A DNA stretch of 64,000 bases from Actinoplanes subtropicus (GCF_000721705.1 NZ_JOJL01000011.1:124001-188000), one strand, 5' to 3'. Counted from the stretch's first letter, positions 28,438 to 36,858 are shown. Translations and numbers: made by a program. The notes: generated from the sequence alone by a model not told the origin.

Positions 28438-29813
28438 CAGCCGGCCTTCGCGGCGGTCTCGAGGTCGGCCTGCAGCCCGTCGAGCGCGGACTGTGCGTTG
28501 CCCGAGGCCATGGCCTGCGTGGTGCGCTTGTTCAGGGCGATGGCCATGGCGTTGTAGTACGGCGGGGCCGGGATCGGCGCGGTGTTGTCGAACTTGGTCA
28601 GCGTGTCGTAGAAGACGTGCCAGTTCTTGGGGCCGGTATCGGCGTACTTCTGCGGGGTCATCATCGACTTGCGGGTCGGCGTGCTGGCGTTGCCGGGGAT
28701 CAGCAGGTCGATGGTGGCCGGCTGGACCAGCGTCTTGAGGAACTCCCAGGCCAGGTCCTTGTTCTTGGACGACTGGAAGATGCCGTAGCCGGCCGTGCCG
28801 AACAGGTGCCGCTGGGTCTTCCACTTCGGGAAGTACTGCACGTCGAAGGAGCCGTCGGCCATGCCGGCGTTGTGCAGGCCGCCGGCCCAGAACCCGCCGC
28901 CGATCGCCGCGCCGATCTTGTTGCTCGCGAACAGGCCCTGCAGGGTGTCGCCGCCGCCGACGTCGGGCTGCGGCGACAGGCCCTGCTTCTGCAGCTCGAT
29001 CATGAAGTCGAGGGCCTCCACGGTGGCGGCCGAGTTCGCGGTCGGGTCGCCCCACTTCCAGCCGCCGCCGCGGCCGGCCGCCGCCGGGTCGCCGGGGTAG
29101 AAGGTGTTCCACAGCCAGTCGCCGCCGTCCCATTTGCCCTCGGTCAGCAGGTTGCCGCCGTTGGCGTACATCCAGGAGGTCCAACTGCCCCACAGCCGGA
29201 CGACCCAGTCCCAGCCGACCACCCCGCCGCCCTTCGCGGAGATCTTCCGGGCGATGGCGGTGAAGTCGTCCTTGGTCCAGGTTTCGGCCGGCTGGTCCAC
29301 GCCCGCGGCCTTGAACAGCGAGGTGTTGTAGAACATGTTGCCGGCGTTGAAGTCGGTCGGCAGCTCGAACAGGTGCCCCTGGTACATCATCGCCTCGATC
29401 AGCGACGGATGGACGTCGGCGAAGAACGGCTTGAGCTCGCTCGCGTCCCGTTTCACGTACTCGTCGAGCGGCTGGGCGAGGCCCTTCGCGGCGAACAACT
29501 GGAGGCCCTCGGTCGCGACGCAGGCGATGTCCGGGGCGTTTCCGGCGGCGATCTGGGTGAGCAGCTTGCTGAAGAAATCGTTCCAGTCCGTACCGGAGGT
29601 CCCGGTGAACTTCACCGTGACGCCCGGATGCGCCGCCAGGAACGGTCCGGCCGCCTTGGCCGCCTTGTCGGCCGCGCTCTGGTCGCCGAAGAACGCGACG
29701 TTCAGCGTCTTGCCGCCGGACGAGCCCGACGACGATCCGGAGGAACAACCGGCCAGCAGGGCCGAGGCGGCGCCGGCCTGCAACAACAGGCGCCGGGAGA
29801 TCTTTGCGGTCAT
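28437..29813 (-). CDS. Sugar-binding lipoprotein of ABC importer
   Basis: 458 residues. A twin-Arg-containing signal (SRRLLLQAGAASALLAGC) ends in a lipobox with C23, then a Ser/Gly linker and a family 1 extracellular solute-binding fold. It captures oligosaccharide outside the membrane and hands it to the two permeases downstream. It is the first gene of the operon, with the LacI regulator 87 bp upstream on the same strand. Specificity for fructo-oligosaccharides is inferred from context. Confidence 0.9.
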   Translation of the reverse strand: MTAKISRRLLLQAGAASALLAGCSSGSSSGSSGGKTLNVAFFGDQSAADKAAKAAGPFLAAHPGVTVKFTGTSGTDWNDFFSKLLTQIAAGNAPDIACVATEGLQLFAAKGLAQPLDEYVKRDASELKPFFADVHPSLIEAMMYQGHLFELPTDFNAGNMFYNTSLFKAAGVDQPAETWTKDDFTAIARKISAKGGGVVGWDWVVRLWGSWTSWMYANGGNLLTEGKWDGGDWLWNTFYPGDPAAAGRGGGWKWGDPTANSAATVEALDFMIELQKQGLSPQPDVGGGDTLQGLFASNKIGAAIGGGFWAGGLHNAGMADGSFDVQYFPKWKTQRHLFGTAGYGIFQSSKNKDLAWEFLKTLVQPATIDLLIPGNASTPTRKSMMTPQKYADTGPKNWHVFYDTLTKFDNTAPIPAPPYYNAMAIALNKRTTQAMASGNAQSALDGLQADLETAAKAG

Positions 29814-29900
29814 GCGTGTACCCTTTTCGTATCTCTCGGGAATCGCAGGAGGACGACCGGTGCTGACGGTCGCCTGGGTGAGAGCTTCGCCGTCCCGAGG

Positions 29901-30914
29901 TCAGAGTCGGGGCGGCGGAGCAACCGATGCCCTTGTCACCAAGGGGCACCGCAACAGTTCGTGCGCGGCGGGGGAGACCTTGCCGAGCAGCAGTTCGACC
30001 GCTCGCGCCCCCATTTCGTAATGTGGCAGGGCGACCGTGGTCAACGCGGGAAAAACGCCCTCACAAATCAGTTCCTGATTGTCGAATCCGATGACCGACA
30101 GGTCGGTGGGAATGGCGAGCCCGAGCTCGGCCGCGGCTCGATAGGCGCCCATCGCCATCCGGTCGTTGAAGCAGAACAGCGCGGTCGGCCGCGGGTCCCG
30201 CCGGAGGATCTCGCGCGCCGCGCGGTAGCCGCCGGCCGTGTCGCACAGGTCGGTCACCACCAGGCCCGGGTCGAAGGCGACGCCCGCCTCGGCCAGGGCC
30301 CGCCGGTAACCCGCCAGCCGGCCGCCGGTGGCCGGGATCGGCTCCGCGTTGTTGACCAGCCCGACCCGGCGGTGGCCGTGGTCGAGCACCGCCCGGGTCG
30401 CGGTGTAGCCGCCCTGCTCCTCGTCGGGCACCACGGACGACACCGCCAGATCGTCGGAGCGGCAGTCCAGCAGCACCGTCGGCACCGCGCCGAGCCCGTC
30501 GGGGACCCGCACCACCCGGTGCGACATCGCCGCGTACAGCACGCCGTCGACCTGGCGCTGCAGCAGCACCTCGATCTCCTTGCGCTCCAGCTCGGGATCG
30601 CCGCCGGTGTTCAGCATCAGCAGCAGCAGGCCGCGCGCAGCGGCCGCCTCCTGCGCGCCGAGGATGATGCGCCCGGCGAACGGCGTGGTGGCTATCTCGT
30701 CGCTGACGAACCCGATCGTGTTCGACCGCTGCAGCCGCAGGCCCCGGGCCAGGTCGTTGGGGGCGTAGCCGAGCCGCTTGGCGGTGTCGACCACCCGCCG
30801 CCGGGTCTCCGGACTGATCCGCTTGCCCGCCACTTCGTTGAGGATGTGCGACACGGTCGTCACGGAGACGGCGGCCGCCTCCGCCACGTCCTTGATCGTC
30901 ACCCGCCCGGCCAT
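29901..30914 (-). CDS. LacI-family regulator of the fructan locus
   Basis: 337 residues. The LacI HTH with hinge (TIKDVAEAAAVSVTTVSHILN; RLGYAPNDLARGLR) is followed by a periplasmic-binding-like sensor domain. It is divergent from the secreted GH32 gene and upstream of the importer, and the gap holds three matching operator-like sites. It is likely a repressor released by sucrose or fructo-oligosaccharide. Confidence 0.92.
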   Translation of the reverse strand: MAGRVTIKDVAEAAAVSVTTVSHILNEVAGKRISPETRRRVVDTAKRLGYAPNDLARGLRLQRSNTIGFVSDEIATTPFAGRIILGAQEAAAARGLLLLMLNTGGDPELERKEIEVLLQRQVDGVLYAAMSHRVVRVPDGLGAVPTVLLDCRSDDLAVSSVVPDEEQGGYTATRAVLDHGHRRVGLVNNAEPIPATGGRLAGYRRALAEAGVAFDPGLVVTDLCDTAGGYRAAREILRRDPRPTALFCFNDRMAMGAYRAAAELGLAIPTDLSVIGFDNQELICEGVFPALTTVALPHYEMGARAVELLLGKVSPAAHELLRCPLVTRASVAPPPRL

Positions 30915-30920
30915 CGCCTG

Positions 30921-30935
30921 CCCAATCGTTTTGCC
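30921..30935 (-). promoter_or_regulatory. LacI-type operator 1
   Basis: On the minus strand it reads GGCAAAACGATTGGG, just upstream of the lacI-type start. It shares the core AAAACG(A/T)TT with two more sites at 30997-31012 and 31039-31054. The core resembles LacI-family operators centred on CG. Confidence 0.6.
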
Positions 30936-30972
30936 AATCCGTTGCGACGAGATTGCACCGTCCGGCCGCGCC

Positions 30973-31000
30973 TGTCAACAGCCGTTAACGGCCGTTGACA
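30973..31000. promoter_or_regulatory. 28-bp near-perfect palindrome
   Basis: A dyad with TGTCAACAGCCGTT as left arm and AACGGCCGTTGACA as right arm; 13 of 14 base pairs match. It is centred in the divergent gap between the LacI and GH32 genes. It could be a second regulator's operator or a cruciform; it differs from the AAAACG sites. Confidence 0.6.
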
Positions 31001-31012
31001 AAACGATTTGCC
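30997..31012 (+). promoter_or_regulatory. LacI-type operator 2
   Basis: GACAAAACGATTTGCC, sharing the AAAACG(A/T)TT core with the other two sites, overlaps the right edge of the 28-bp palindrome and lies about 55 bp before the secreted GH32 start. Confidence 0.6.
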
Positions 31013-31038
31013 ACGTTCACAGTGTGACGCACTCCACT

Positions 31039-31054
31039 GAAAAAACGTTTGGGC
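31039..31054 (+). promoter_or_regulatory. LacI-type operator 3
   Basis: GAAAAAACGTTTGGGC sits 11-26 bp upstream of the GH32 ATG (31065), where a bound repressor would block initiation. It matches the other two sites at the AAAACG(A/T)TT core. Confidence 0.6.
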
Positions 31055-31064
31055 AGGTGTACGC

Positions 31065-33038
31065 ATGAGGACAGCTCTCTTCGCGGCGGCCGTGCTGCTG
31101 CTCCCGTCGGTGCCGGCGCCGGCCGTCGCGGCGGCGGCGACCACCACCAGCTATCGGGCGGTGTACCACAACACCGTCCCCGGCTACTGGATGAACGACC
31201 CGCAGCGCCCGGTCTACCTCAACGGCCAGTTCCAGTACTACTACCTGTACAACGACGACTACCCGGCCACCGACCACACCAGCTGGCGGCGGGCCACGAG
31301 CACCGACCTCGTGCACTTCACCGACCAGGGCGTCGCGGTCCCCAAGGACACCACCGTCAACGGCAGCATCTGGTCCGGCTCGCCCGTGGTGGACACCGCC
31401 GGCACCGCCGGTTTCGGCAAGAACGCGGTCGTCGCGCTGGCCACCCAGCTGGACGCGACGAACAACGCCCAGGCCCAGTTCCTCTGGTACTCCACCGACG
31501 GCGGCGCCAGCTTCCGCCCGTACGGGACGGCGCCGGTCATCCCCAACCCCGGCCGGGCCGACTTCCGCGATCCCAAGATCATCTGGGACGCCGCCCGGAG
31601 CCGCTGGGTCGCCGTGCTGGCCGAGAACGACCGGCTCGGCTTCTACACCTCCACCAACCTCAAGACCTGGCAGAGCGTCGGGGAGTGGGTGATGCCCGGG
31701 TACGGCGTCCTGGAGTGCCCCGACCTGTTCGCCATCACCGCCGGCGACGGGACCACCAAGTGGGTCCTCGCCGCCTCCGCCAACGGCAAGGCGATCGGCC
31801 AGCCGAACACGTACGCGTACTGGACCGGCACCTTCACCGGGAGCGGCTTCCAGCCGGACAACGCGGCGCCGCAGTGGCTCGACCACGGCTGGGACTGGTA
31901 TGCCGCCGTCACCTGGGAGAACCCCGCCAAGCCGAAGACCAGCCGGTACGCCATCGGCTGGATGAACGACTGGGACTACGCCGCGAACACGCCCACCTGG
32001 GCCAACGACGGTTTCAACGGCACCGATTCGGTCGTCCGGGAGATCCAGCTCGAGCATCAGGCCGACGGCAGCTACAGCCTGGTCTCCCAGCCGGTCGCCG
32101 GACTCGACAGCCTCGCCACCAGCACCACCGACCTGGGCACCGTCCAGGTCAACGGAAACGTCCCGCTGAGCTACTCGGGCGACGCCTACGAGCTCACCGC
32201 GGACGTCAGTTGGACGCAGCTCGACAACGTCGGGCTCCAGCTACGCCGCTCCGCCGACGGCACCCGGCATGCCGACACCGGCGTCTACCACGACTACGCG
32301 TACCTCAACCGCGGTAACACCGGCAACCCCGACACCTCCGGGCGCTACCTGGAGAGCCGGACCCCCGTCGACCCCGGGCGCAAAAATGTCAAGCTGCGCA
32401 TCCTCGTCGACCGCACCACCGCCGAGGTCTTCCTCGACGACGGCCGCTACGTGCACTCCAGCGAGGTCTTCGCCCCGGCCGGCGACAACGGCATCGCCCT
32501 GTACACCGACGGCGGCAGCGCCACCTTCAGCAACCTGACCATCAAGACCCTCGGCCCGATCAGCACGCCGGCCACCCCGACCGGAACCGTCCTCGGCGAC
32601 TTCGAGAACGGCAGCTACGGCGGCTGGACCAGCACCGGCACCGCGTTCGGCACCGCGCCCGCCACCGGAACCCTCCCCGGCCAGCAACTGGTCAGCGGCT
32701 ATCTGGGCAGCGGCCTGGTCGACAGCTACCTCGGCGGCGACGCCGGCACCGGCACCCTCACCTCGCCCGCCTTCACGATCAGCCGCCGCTACCTGAAATT
32801 CCTCCTCGGCGGCGGGAACCACCCCAACAGCGCCGGCAACGCGACCACCGTCAACCTCATCGTCGGCAACCAGATCGCCCGCACCGCCACCGGCCGCAAC
32901 GAGGAATACCTGCGCTGGACCACCTGGGACCTCGCCGACCTGCGCGGCAGGAGCGCCCGGATCGAGCTGATCGACAACAACACCGGCAGCTGGGGCCACC
33001 TCAACGCCGACCAGTTCCTCCTGACCACCTCGCCCTGA
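31065..33038 (+). CDS. Secreted GH32 levanase/fructanase with C-terminal module
   Basis: 657 residues. A cleavable signal peptide (about 1-25, ending PAVAAAA) precedes the GH32 five-bladed propeller: nucleophile D45 in YWMNDPQRP, R167-D168-P169, and acid/base E216 in VLECPDL. A beta-sandwich follows to about 500. The last 150 residues (from LGDFENGSYGGWTSTG) form an extra beta-rich module of the type found in levanases. It degrades levan, inulin or sucrose outside the cell and so feeds the ABC importer encoded divergently. GGCAGG precedes the ATG. Confidence 0.9.
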   Translation: MRTALFAAAVLLLPSVPAPAVAAAATTTSYRAVYHNTVPGYWMNDPQRPVYLNGQFQYYYLYNDDYPATDHTSWRRATSTDLVHFTDQGVAVPKDTTVNGSIWSGSPVVDTAGTAGFGKNAVVALATQLDATNNAQAQFLWYSTDGGASFRPYGTAPVIPNPGRADFRDPKIIWDAARSRWVAVLAENDRLGFYTSTNLKTWQSVGEWVMPGYGVLECPDLFAITAGDGTTKWVLAASANGKAIGQPNTYAYWTGTFTGSGFQPDNAAPQWLDHGWDWYAAVTWENPAKPKTSRYAIGWMNDWDYAANTPTWANDGFNGTDSVVREIQLEHQADGSYSLVSQPVAGLDSLATSTTDLGTVQVNGNVPLSYSGDAYELTADVSWTQLDNVGLQLRRSADGTRHADTGVYHDYAYLNRGNTGNPDTSGRYLESRTPVDPGRKNVKLRILVDRTTAEVFLDDGRYVHSSEVFAPAGDNGIALYTDGGSATFSNLTIKTLGPISTPATPTGTVLGDFENGSYGGWTSTGTAFGTAPATGTLPGQQLVSGYLGSGLVDSYLGGDAGTGTLTSPAFTISRRYLKFLLGGGNHPNSAGNATTVNLIVGNQIARTATGRNEEYLRWTTWDLADLRGRSARIELIDNNTGSWGHLNADQFLLTTSP

Positions 33039-33579
33039 CCCTCAGCCGGGCGGGGCGCAGCCGGCCGCGCGGTCCAGCAGCAGGGTCCGCTCCCGCTCGT
33101 TGCGGGTCAGCGACGCCGCCCGCTCGAACTCCACCCGCGCCTCGGCGGGCCGGCCCAGCCTGGCCAGCAGGTCGCCGCGCACGCTGGACGGCAGGTGGTA
33201 GTTGCGCAGGGCCGGCAGGGCGACCAGTTGGTCCAGCAGACCGCCGGATCTCGATGTTGGTCGGCGCGGCGCCCGGCGGCTGGATCGGGCAGCGCTTGAA
33301 CCACTCGACGCACTCCTCGAGCGTCTTGGTTTCGACCAGGAAGAAGCCGCCGACGAGCTCCTTGGTCTCGGCGAACGGCCCGTCCACCACGGTCTTCTTC
33401 TCGCCGTCGAAGTAGATCCGGGCGCCCTTGGCGCTGAGGTGGATGCCCTCGGCGGCCAGGAGCACCCCGGCGTCCGTCAGCTCCTGGAGGAAGCCGCCCA
33501 TCGTGGCGATTTCCTCGGTGCTCGCGGGGCGACCCGCCTCGCTGTCCGCCGTGGCCTTGGTGATAACCATGAAGCGCAT
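33001..33579 (-). CDS. YCII-domain protein fused to foreign tail
   Basis: The first 113 or so residues are a YCII (DGPF-type) small protein: MRFMVITKATADSEAG, a GIHLSAKGARIYFDG block and GFFLVETKTLEECVEWFKRCP. YCII proteins often form an operon with an ECF sigma factor having a DUF6596 tail. After TNIEIR (about 33240) the frame turns into Arg/Ala/Gly-rich sequence because it enters the sigma-factor remnant out of frame, running over the GH32 3' end. It is probably a deletion product. Confidence 0.6.
   Translation of the reverse strand: MRFMVITKATADSEAGRPASTEEIATMGGFLQELTDAGVLLAAEGIHLSAKGARIYFDGEKKTVVDGPFAETKELVGGFFLVETKTLEECVEWFKRCPIQPPGAAPTNIEIRRSAGPTGRPAGPAQLPPAVQRARRPAGQAGPARRGAGGVRAGGVADPQRAGADPAAGPRGRLRPARLRVRARWSGGTGRR
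33042..33240 (-). pseudogene. C-terminal remnant of ECF sigma factor (DUF6596 type)
   Basis: In a frame different from the YCII gene, the DNA encodes LLDQLVALPALRNYHLPSSV, then a GDLLARLGRPAEARVEFERA block and a TRNERERTLLLDR-like end with TGA at 33042-33044. This matches the last helices of the large ECF sigma factors that normally follow YCII genes. The sigma-2 and sigma-4 regions are missing, so roughly a kilobase seems to be deleted at 33240. Confidence 0.6.
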
Positions 33580-33734
33580 TGCTGTCTCCTCGGATCGGGA
33601 TGCCTCTCACCTAGGCGTCGATCGGCGGCCGGCCCACTCGACACCCTGCCAGAAAGTTTTCCGGCGCGATCGGGGTCGGGCGTACGGAGGAGGATCGGTG
33701 CCGTTCCGGATGGATCCCGGCACCCGCCGTGCAA

Positions 33735-33746
33735 ATGCACGTGCAT
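33735..33746. promoter_or_regulatory. 12-bp palindrome ATGCACGTGCAT
   Basis: A perfect palindrome about 40 bp upstream of the small gene at 33787, surrounded by further GTGCA half-sites (33730 and 33771). It is a possible operator, but no regulator is adjacent. Confidence 0.35.
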
Positions 33747-33786
33747 CCGCCTGTGCCGACGCACGTCCCGGTGCAATGCTGTTCCC

Positions 33787-34023
33787 ATGGCGCGGGATGA
33801 TGCGGAACGGCGGGTGTGGACGTTCGACGAGAACGACTATCTCTACGGCGCCGGTGCGCTGTTGATGATCGTCGAGAGTGTGGACTGGTCCCGCCCGCGG
33901 GTCCGGGACGGCGAGACCTGGTACGACGTGCAGGGGGTCGAGGTCACCTCCGACGGCCGGGTGGTCGGTCCGCGCCTGACCACCGTGAAGGCCAGCCGGC
34001 TGCGGACCACCAAGCACCACTAG
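33787..34023 (+). CDS. Hypothetical protein, 78 residues
   Basis: It starts ATG 33787 (MARDDAERRVWTFDENDYLY) and ends TTKHH. It is acidic at the N terminus, has a central ALLMIVESVDW strand-like segment and a basic C terminus. No known domain is recognised. Codon use fits the genome (high GC at third positions). It stands upstream of a quinone reductase gene but 50 bp apart. Confidence 0.55.
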   Translation: MARDDAERRVWTFDENDYLYGAGALLMIVESVDWSRPRVRDGETWYDVQGVEVTSDGRVVGPRLTTVKASRLRTTKHH

Positions 34024-34073
34024 GGTCTGGACTCCGCGCGCGGCGGAGCGCGAACCTGCGTACCCTGCGACGG

Positions 34074-35087
34074 ATGAGAGCCATCGTCTACCGCGACAAC
34101 GGCGGCCCCGAGGTGCTCGAGCTGGTCGATCGCGAGCCGGCCGAGCCCGGCCCCGGCCAGGTGCGGGTGCGGGTCGCGGTGTCCGGGGTGAACCCGACCG
34201 ACTGGAAGACCCGCTCCGGCGCCACCAACCCGAAGCTGTACGCCGAGGTCACCCCCGGCCTGGACGGCGCCGGCGTGATCGACGCGGTCGGCCCCGGCGA
34301 GGACCGGAGCCGGATCGGCGAGCGGGTGTGGCTGTTCCTGGCCGGCGCCGCCCTCCAGTTCGGCACGGTCGCCGAGGCCGTCGTGGTGCCCAGCGACCGC
34401 GCCGTGCCGCTGCCCGCCGGCGCGAGCTACGAGCTGGGCGCGGCGCTGGGCGTGCCCGCGCTCACCGCGCACCGGGCGCTCACCGTCGCCGAGGGCGGGC
34501 CGAGCCGGCTGCGGCCGGGCGCGCTCGACGGCAAGGTGGTGCTGGTCGCCGGCGGCGCCGGGGCGGTCGGCCACGCCGCGATCCAGCTCGCCCGCTGGGC
34601 CGGCGCCACCGTGCTCACCACGATCAGCGGCCCGGAGAAGGCCCGGCTGGCCACCGCCGCCGGCGCCCACCACGTGCTCAACTACCGTGAGGGCGACCCG
34701 GCCGCCGAGATCCGCAAGATCGCGCCGGGCGGGGTCGACCTGATCGCCGAGGTCGCGCTGGGTGCGAATCTGGCCCTCGACCTGGCGGTGCTGCGGACGA
34801 GAGGGACCATTTCCACGTACGCGAACGACGGCGCCAAACGCGTCGAGCTGGACGTGCGGCAGAACATGACGCTGAACACCCGCTTCCAGTTCCTGGTGCT
34901 CTACACGCTCGGGTCGGAGGCGCTGGCGTTCGGCGCCGAGGACGTGGCCGCCGCGGTCGCCGACGGGGCGCTGCCGGTCGGCGAGGAGCACGGGCTGCCG
35001 CTGGTGCGCTTCCCCCTTGCCCGCACCGCCGACGCGCACCGCGCCGTGGAGAACGGCGCCGTCGGCAAGGTGCTGATCGAGACCTGA
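34074..35087 (+). CDS. NADPH:quinone reductase-type MDR oxidoreductase
   Basis: 337 residues, medium-chain dehydrogenase without structural zinc cysteines (zeta-crystallin class). It has the N-terminal MRAIVYRDNGGPEVLEL and SGVNPTDWKTRSG motifs, the NADPH loop VLVAGGAGAVGHAAIQLARWAGA, and a C-terminal GAVGKVLIE. It reduces quinones or enals with NADPH in the cytosol. The start is set at ATG 34074, which begins the conserved region; the frame is open further upstream without homology. Confidence 0.85.
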   Translation: MRAIVYRDNGGPEVLELVDREPAEPGPGQVRVRVAVSGVNPTDWKTRSGATNPKLYAEVTPGLDGAGVIDAVGPGEDRSRIGERVWLFLAGAALQFGTVAEAVVVPSDRAVPLPAGASYELGAALGVPALTAHRALTVAEGGPSRLRPGALDGKVVLVAGGAGAVGHAAIQLARWAGATVLTTISGPEKARLATAAGAHHVLNYREGDPAAEIRKIAPGGVDLIAEVALGANLALDLAVLRTRGTISTYANDGAKRVELDVRQNMTLNTRFQFLVLYTLGSEALAFGAEDVAAAVADGALPVGEEHGLPLVRFPLARTADAHRAVENGAVGKVLIET

Positions 35088-35088
35088 A

Positions 35089-35421
35089 TCAGGACCTGGG
35101 GGCGTACATGATGACGGCCACCCCGGCCAGGCAGATCAGCGCGCCGATCAGGTCGTAGCGGTCGGGGTGGTAGCGGTCGACGGCCATCGCCCAGCCGAGC
35201 GAGCCGGCCACGAAGACGCCACCGTACGCGGCGAGGATCCGGCCGAAGTTCGCGTCCGGCTGCAGGGTGGCGACGAAGCCGTACGCCCCGAGGGCGGCGA
35301 CGCCGGCGCCGATCCACCAGAGGCCGCGATGCTCCCGGACGCCCTGCCAGACCAGCCAGGCGCCGCCGATCTCGGCCACGGCGGCGACCACGAACAGCAG
35401 CAGGGACCGGATGATCGTCAT
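35089..35421 (-). CDS. YnfA/UPF0060-family membrane protein
   Basis: 110 residues, four hydrophobic helices, with [12 protein letters not shown], a [28 protein letters not shown] core, and [20 protein letters not shown], all typical of UPF0060. Relatives may work as small efflux pumps. It is last in a four-gene overlapping set with a MerR regulator (35089-36393), so a metal-resistance role is inferred. Confidence 0.85.
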   Translation of the reverse strand: MTIIRSLLLFVVAAVAEIGGAWLVWQGVREHRGLWWIGAGVAALGAYGFVATLQPDANFGRILAAYGGVFVAGSLGWAMAVDRYHPDRYDLIGALICLAGVAVIMYAPRS

Positions 35422-35681
35422 GCCTCATGGGAGCACACGGTTCCCTGGCAACCGCAGCCGCAGGTGGCCGCCGCCCCGGCCGAGCAGCGGCGGTGCAGCC
35501 ACCAGAGGCCGAGCGCGACGACGGCGAGCCCGGCCGCGACCGCGATCAGCGTCTGGCGCAGGAGCGCCGCCCCGGTGGTCGTGACCACGCCGGCCGCGAT
35601 CAGCGGCGGCAGGGCGCAGCAGGCCGCGCAGGCCAGGCCGGCCAGCGCCCCGGTGATCCGGCCGGCGACGGGTGCGCTCAT
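35418..35681 (-). CDS. Cys-rich membrane protein, MerT-like
   Basis: 87 residues with two or three helices. [10 protein letters not shown] motif sits in the first helix and a [13 protein letters not shown] cluster at the C terminus, suggesting thiol metal binding and transport as in mercuric ion carriers. It overlaps both neighbours by ATGA. No exact family is recognised. Confidence 0.65.
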   Translation of the reverse strand: MSAPVAGRITGALAGLACAACCALPPLIAAGVVTTTGAALLRQTLIAVAAGLAVVALGLWWLHRRCSAGAAATCGCGCQGTVCSHEA

Positions 35682-36091
35682 CGGGGCGCCCCGATGGTCA
35701 GGACCGGGATGGGGCAGTCGGCGCAGGTGCAGTTGGTCAGGCTGTCGCAGCGCGCGTCGACCACGGCGGTCAGCGTGCCCCGGATCGCGGTCAGGTCCGC
35801 TATCCGGGCGTCGATCTCGGCGATCTTGTCGATCGCCCGTTGCCTCAGGTCCGGGGTGGGGTGCCGGCGGCCGGCGGCGAGCAGGTCGGCCACCTCGTCG
35901 AGGGTGAAGCCGAGCCGCTGCGCCGCCTTGATCACGGTGAGCAGGGCGACCGTGTCCGGCGGGTAGAGCCGGTGGCCCCCGTTCGACCGGGCCGGCTCGG
36001 CGACCAGGCCGCGCCGCTCGTAGTACCGCAGCGTCTGGATGTTGACGCCGGCCCGCTCGGCGACCTCGCCGGTGCGCAGACCGCCGGGCAT
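35678..36091 (-). CDS. MerR-family metal-responsive regulator
   Basis: 137 residues. The MerR winged helix (LRTGEVAERAGVNIQTLRYYERRGLV; RSNGGHRLYPP) is followed by a dimerisation helix. The C-terminal CDSLTNCTCADCP cysteines are a probable thiolate metal site. It is start-coupled to the upstream gene (TGATG). It probably twists the 19-20-bp-spaced promoter at 36402-36432 when metal is bound. Confidence 0.88.
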   Translation of the reverse strand: MPGGLRTGEVAERAGVNIQTLRYYERRGLVAEPARSNGGHRLYPPDTVALLTVIKAAQRLGFTLDEVADLLAAGRRHPTPDLRQRAIDKIAEIDARIADLTAIRGTLTAVVDARCDSLTNCTCADCPIPVLTIGAPR

Positions 36092-36393
36092 CAGGCCGGC
36101 ACCGCCCGCGCGACCAGGGCGGCCAGGATCTCGGCGTACCGGTCGGGCACCCGGACGTCGAGCGTCAGGTCGTCGCCGTCGGTCGTGATCGTGAAGGCGA
36201 AGAACGAGCAGCACTCGGTCTCGCGGGCGGTCAGGTCGCGTACGGTCGCCTCGAGGCCGGCCGGCCCGCTCAGGTGCAGCCGGGCGTGCGCCGGGCCGAG
36301 GGTCTCGACCCGGCGCACGGCCGCGGCGAACAGGTTGTCGAACTCGGCGAGCCGGAACGGCCGCTCGGCGGTGGGCAGGGTGCAGGGGTCCAT
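36091..36393 (-). CDS. Small protein of the merR-type operon
   Basis: 100 residues from ATG 36393, which follows GAGGGC. It contains ARLHLSGPAGLEATVRDLT and RETECCSFFAF with a conserved-looking Glu-Cys-Cys. The N terminus MDPCTLPTAERPFRLAEFD resembles proteins encoded beside MerR-type regulators. No biochemical function is known; the vicinal cysteines suggest metal binding. Confidence 0.6.
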   Translation of the reverse strand: MDPCTLPTAERPFRLAEFDNLFAAAVRRVETLGPAHARLHLSGPAGLEATVRDLTARETECCSFFAFTITTDGDDLTLDVRVPDRYAEILAALVARAVPA

Positions 36394-36401
36394 GCCCTCG
36401 A

Positions 36402-36432
36402 CGGTAAGCCTGTACCCAGGTACCGGATGCAA
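36402..36432 (-). promoter_or_regulatory. MerR-type promoter with GTACC/GGTAC dyad
   Basis: On the minus strand a TTGCAT (-35) is followed by a spacer of about 19-20 bases that holds the inverted repeat GTACCTGGGTAC (36412-36423) and a weak -10 (TTACCG/TACCGT). An over-long spacer with a central dyad is the hallmark of MerR-activated promoters. The transcript would start almost at ATG 36393, perhaps leaderless. Confidence 0.55.
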
Positions 36433-36435
36433 CCC

Positions 36436-36858
36436 CTATCGGACGCGGTGGAGCGCCAGGACCGGGATGGTGCGGACGCCGGCGGTCTTCTGCGCGTACT
36501 CGGCGAAGCCCGGATACCGCCGGGCCTGCTCGGCGTAGCGCTCGTCGCGCTCGGCGCCGGTCAGCTCGCGGACCTTGACCGGGTAGGTCTCGGTGCCGCG
36601 CTCGACGGTGCCCTCGCCGGCCGCGAGCAGGTTGTGGTACCAGTCCGGGTGGGTCGGCGCGCCGCCCTTGGAGGCGAAGATGTACATGATGTCGTCGTCG
36701 TCCTCGTCCGGGAGGTACATCAGCGGGCTGACCAGCTCGCGCCCGCTCTTCCGGCCGCGATGGTGGATCAGCACCATGGGGGCGCCGTCGAAGTTCCCGC
36801 CGACGCGGCCGTCGTTCGCCCGGAACTCGGCGATGATGGTCGTGTTCCAGTCGCTCAT
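36436..36858 (-). CDS. F420-type deazaflavin-dependent nitroreductase family protein
   Basis: 140 residues, split beta-barrel of the Ddn family: NFDGAPMVLIHHRGRKSGRE then PLMYLPDEDDDDIMYIFASKGG and HPDWYHNLLA. These enzymes reduce quinones or nitro compounds with F420H2, a cofactor made by actinobacteria. It is divergent from a MarR gene with an 82-bp gap; GTTC (36885) and GAAC (36912) half-sites there may bind that regulator. Confidence 0.82.
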   Translation of the reverse strand: MSDWNTTIIAEFRANDGRVGGNFDGAPMVLIHHRGRKSGRELVSPLMYLPDEDDDDIMYIFASKGGAPTHPDWYHNLLAAGEGTVERGTETYPVKVRELTGAERDERYAEQARRYPGFAEYAQKTAGVRTIPVLALHRVR

